Source: Sphingobacteriales bacterium 50-39
GTDB lineage: Bacteria > Bacteroidota > Bacteroidia > Chitinophagales > Chitinophagaceae
Assembly: GCA_001898505.1 (NCBI GenBank)
Contig: MKTZ01000021.1
Span: forward strand, 165,151-229,150
Length of the DNA: 64,000 bases
Direction of reading: 5' to 3'
The notes below the pieces were generated by a model. The model did not search any database, had not been told where the DNA came from, and worked only from the letters and a program-made list of their open reading frames with translations. Shown here piece by piece: positions 63,644-64,000 of the stretch. How positions within the stretch are numbered: position 1 is the stretch's first letter; every line of letters starts with the position of its first letter. The translations under genes were made by a program, and so were the position numbers.

Positions 63644-64000
63644 ATGAGAATACTGTTTGTCTACCTTATCCTTTTCGCCTCGGGCAGTAACCTGTTTGCC
63701 CAGGCGCCAAACATCGACGCTATTATCAATCCCAAGTCAGTAGAGAATATCGAGAAGGTCCTTTCTTCGGACGCGATGCGTGGCCGGGCGGCCTTCACAC
63801 CGGATATAGATCGTGCGGCCGCCTTTATCGAAACACAGTTCAAGGCAGCGGGTCTAAAGACCCTGGATGGGGGGGCGAGCTATCTTCAGCCGTTCTCCAT
63901 GATCAATTCGAAGCTGATATCCGTCACCGGCAGCCTGGATGGGGTGGATGTTCCGGAAAGCTCTATTGCGGTGTCGTCCTCTTCGCCCCACCTGGTAGTA
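63644..64000 (+). CDS. M28-like peptidase, N-terminal part (cut by window end)
   Basis: The frame is open to the window edge, giving 119 residues. A signal peptide (MRILFVYLILFASGSNLFA) precedes IEKVLSSDAMRGRAAFTPDIDRAAAFI (in part), which matches the N-terminus of exported M28/M20-like aminopeptidases of Bacteroidota. The metal-binding residues lie beyond the window, so activity cannot be checked. Confidence 0.65.
   Translation, partial: MRILFVYLILFASGSNLFAQAPNIDAIINPKSVENIEKVLSSDAMRGRAAFTPDIDRAAAFIETQFKAAGLKTLDGGASYLQPFSMINSKLISVTGSLDGVDVPESSIAVSSSSPHLVV

Overview
The window looks like chromosome of a Bacteroidota member, most likely Chitinophagales/Chitinophagaceae. Indicators are the type IX secretion protein PorZ with a C-terminal sorting domain, several TAnnTTTG promoter boxes, a propeller-type sensor kinase, a DUF3078 protein, PorT-like barrels, a eukaryote-like IleRS and a DksA relative with a degenerate zinc finger. 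Coding density is high. I see no insertion sequence, phage, CRISPR array, tRNA or rRNA. The species assignment is inference.

Layout. 0-1.5 kb: a NarL-type kinase/regulator pair, its kinase cut by the window edge. 1.4-9.5 kb: RND/MMPL exporter, porZ, recO, an amidohydrolase and prfA. 9.5-10.2 kb: an AT-rich non-coding locus with two related sigma-54-like promoters, a long RNA-like hairpin, a strong terminator and a 36-bp perfect palindrome. 10.2-19.3 kb: VanZ, an anti-sigma/ECF sigma pair, gcvH, cyclophilin, a small conserved protein, ybjQ, serS, two tandem outer-membrane proteins, a 67-residue protein and gyrB. 19.5-29.8 kb: a heme locus with an AraC-type regulator bearing a cysteine cluster, then hemL-B-F-E-D-C-A leftward and hemH-hemJ rightward. 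Together these cover every step from glutamyl-tRNA to protoheme. 29.8-30.6 kb: a 780-bp non-coding region with DnaA-box matches. 30.6-41 kb: ileS, the DksA-like gene, a TPR membrane protein, an S9 peptidase and an ABC permease. 41-52 kb: sugar isomerase-like protein, MsbA-like exporter, GT2, rbfA, lolC/E-type permease, a lone N-terminal transketolase half, a WecA-like transferase, frr, PPK2, mscL and a DUF3078 protein. 52-64 kb: scpA, pirin, an L,D-transpeptidase, a 1005-residue sensor kinase with regulator, dxs, a LytS/LytTR pair and the start of an M28-like peptidase.

The most unusual signal is a family of structured intergenic elements at about 13.6, 19.3, 24.9, 29.9, 48.7, 50.9 and 53.0 kb. 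Each has a hairpin with variable stem sequence, then a small GTCCGAAGGAC-like palindrome (degenerate or absent in the 29.9- and 50.9-kb copies) and usually an AATCATTAG-like box. Five copies continue into a second hairpin whose loop is partly conserved while its stem changes on both sides. All seven copies point toward the downstream gene, so they may be a widespread 5'-leader element or a mobile palindromic repeat.

All motifs and coordinates were read by eye. Assignments rest on recognised family motifs, not on database searches.
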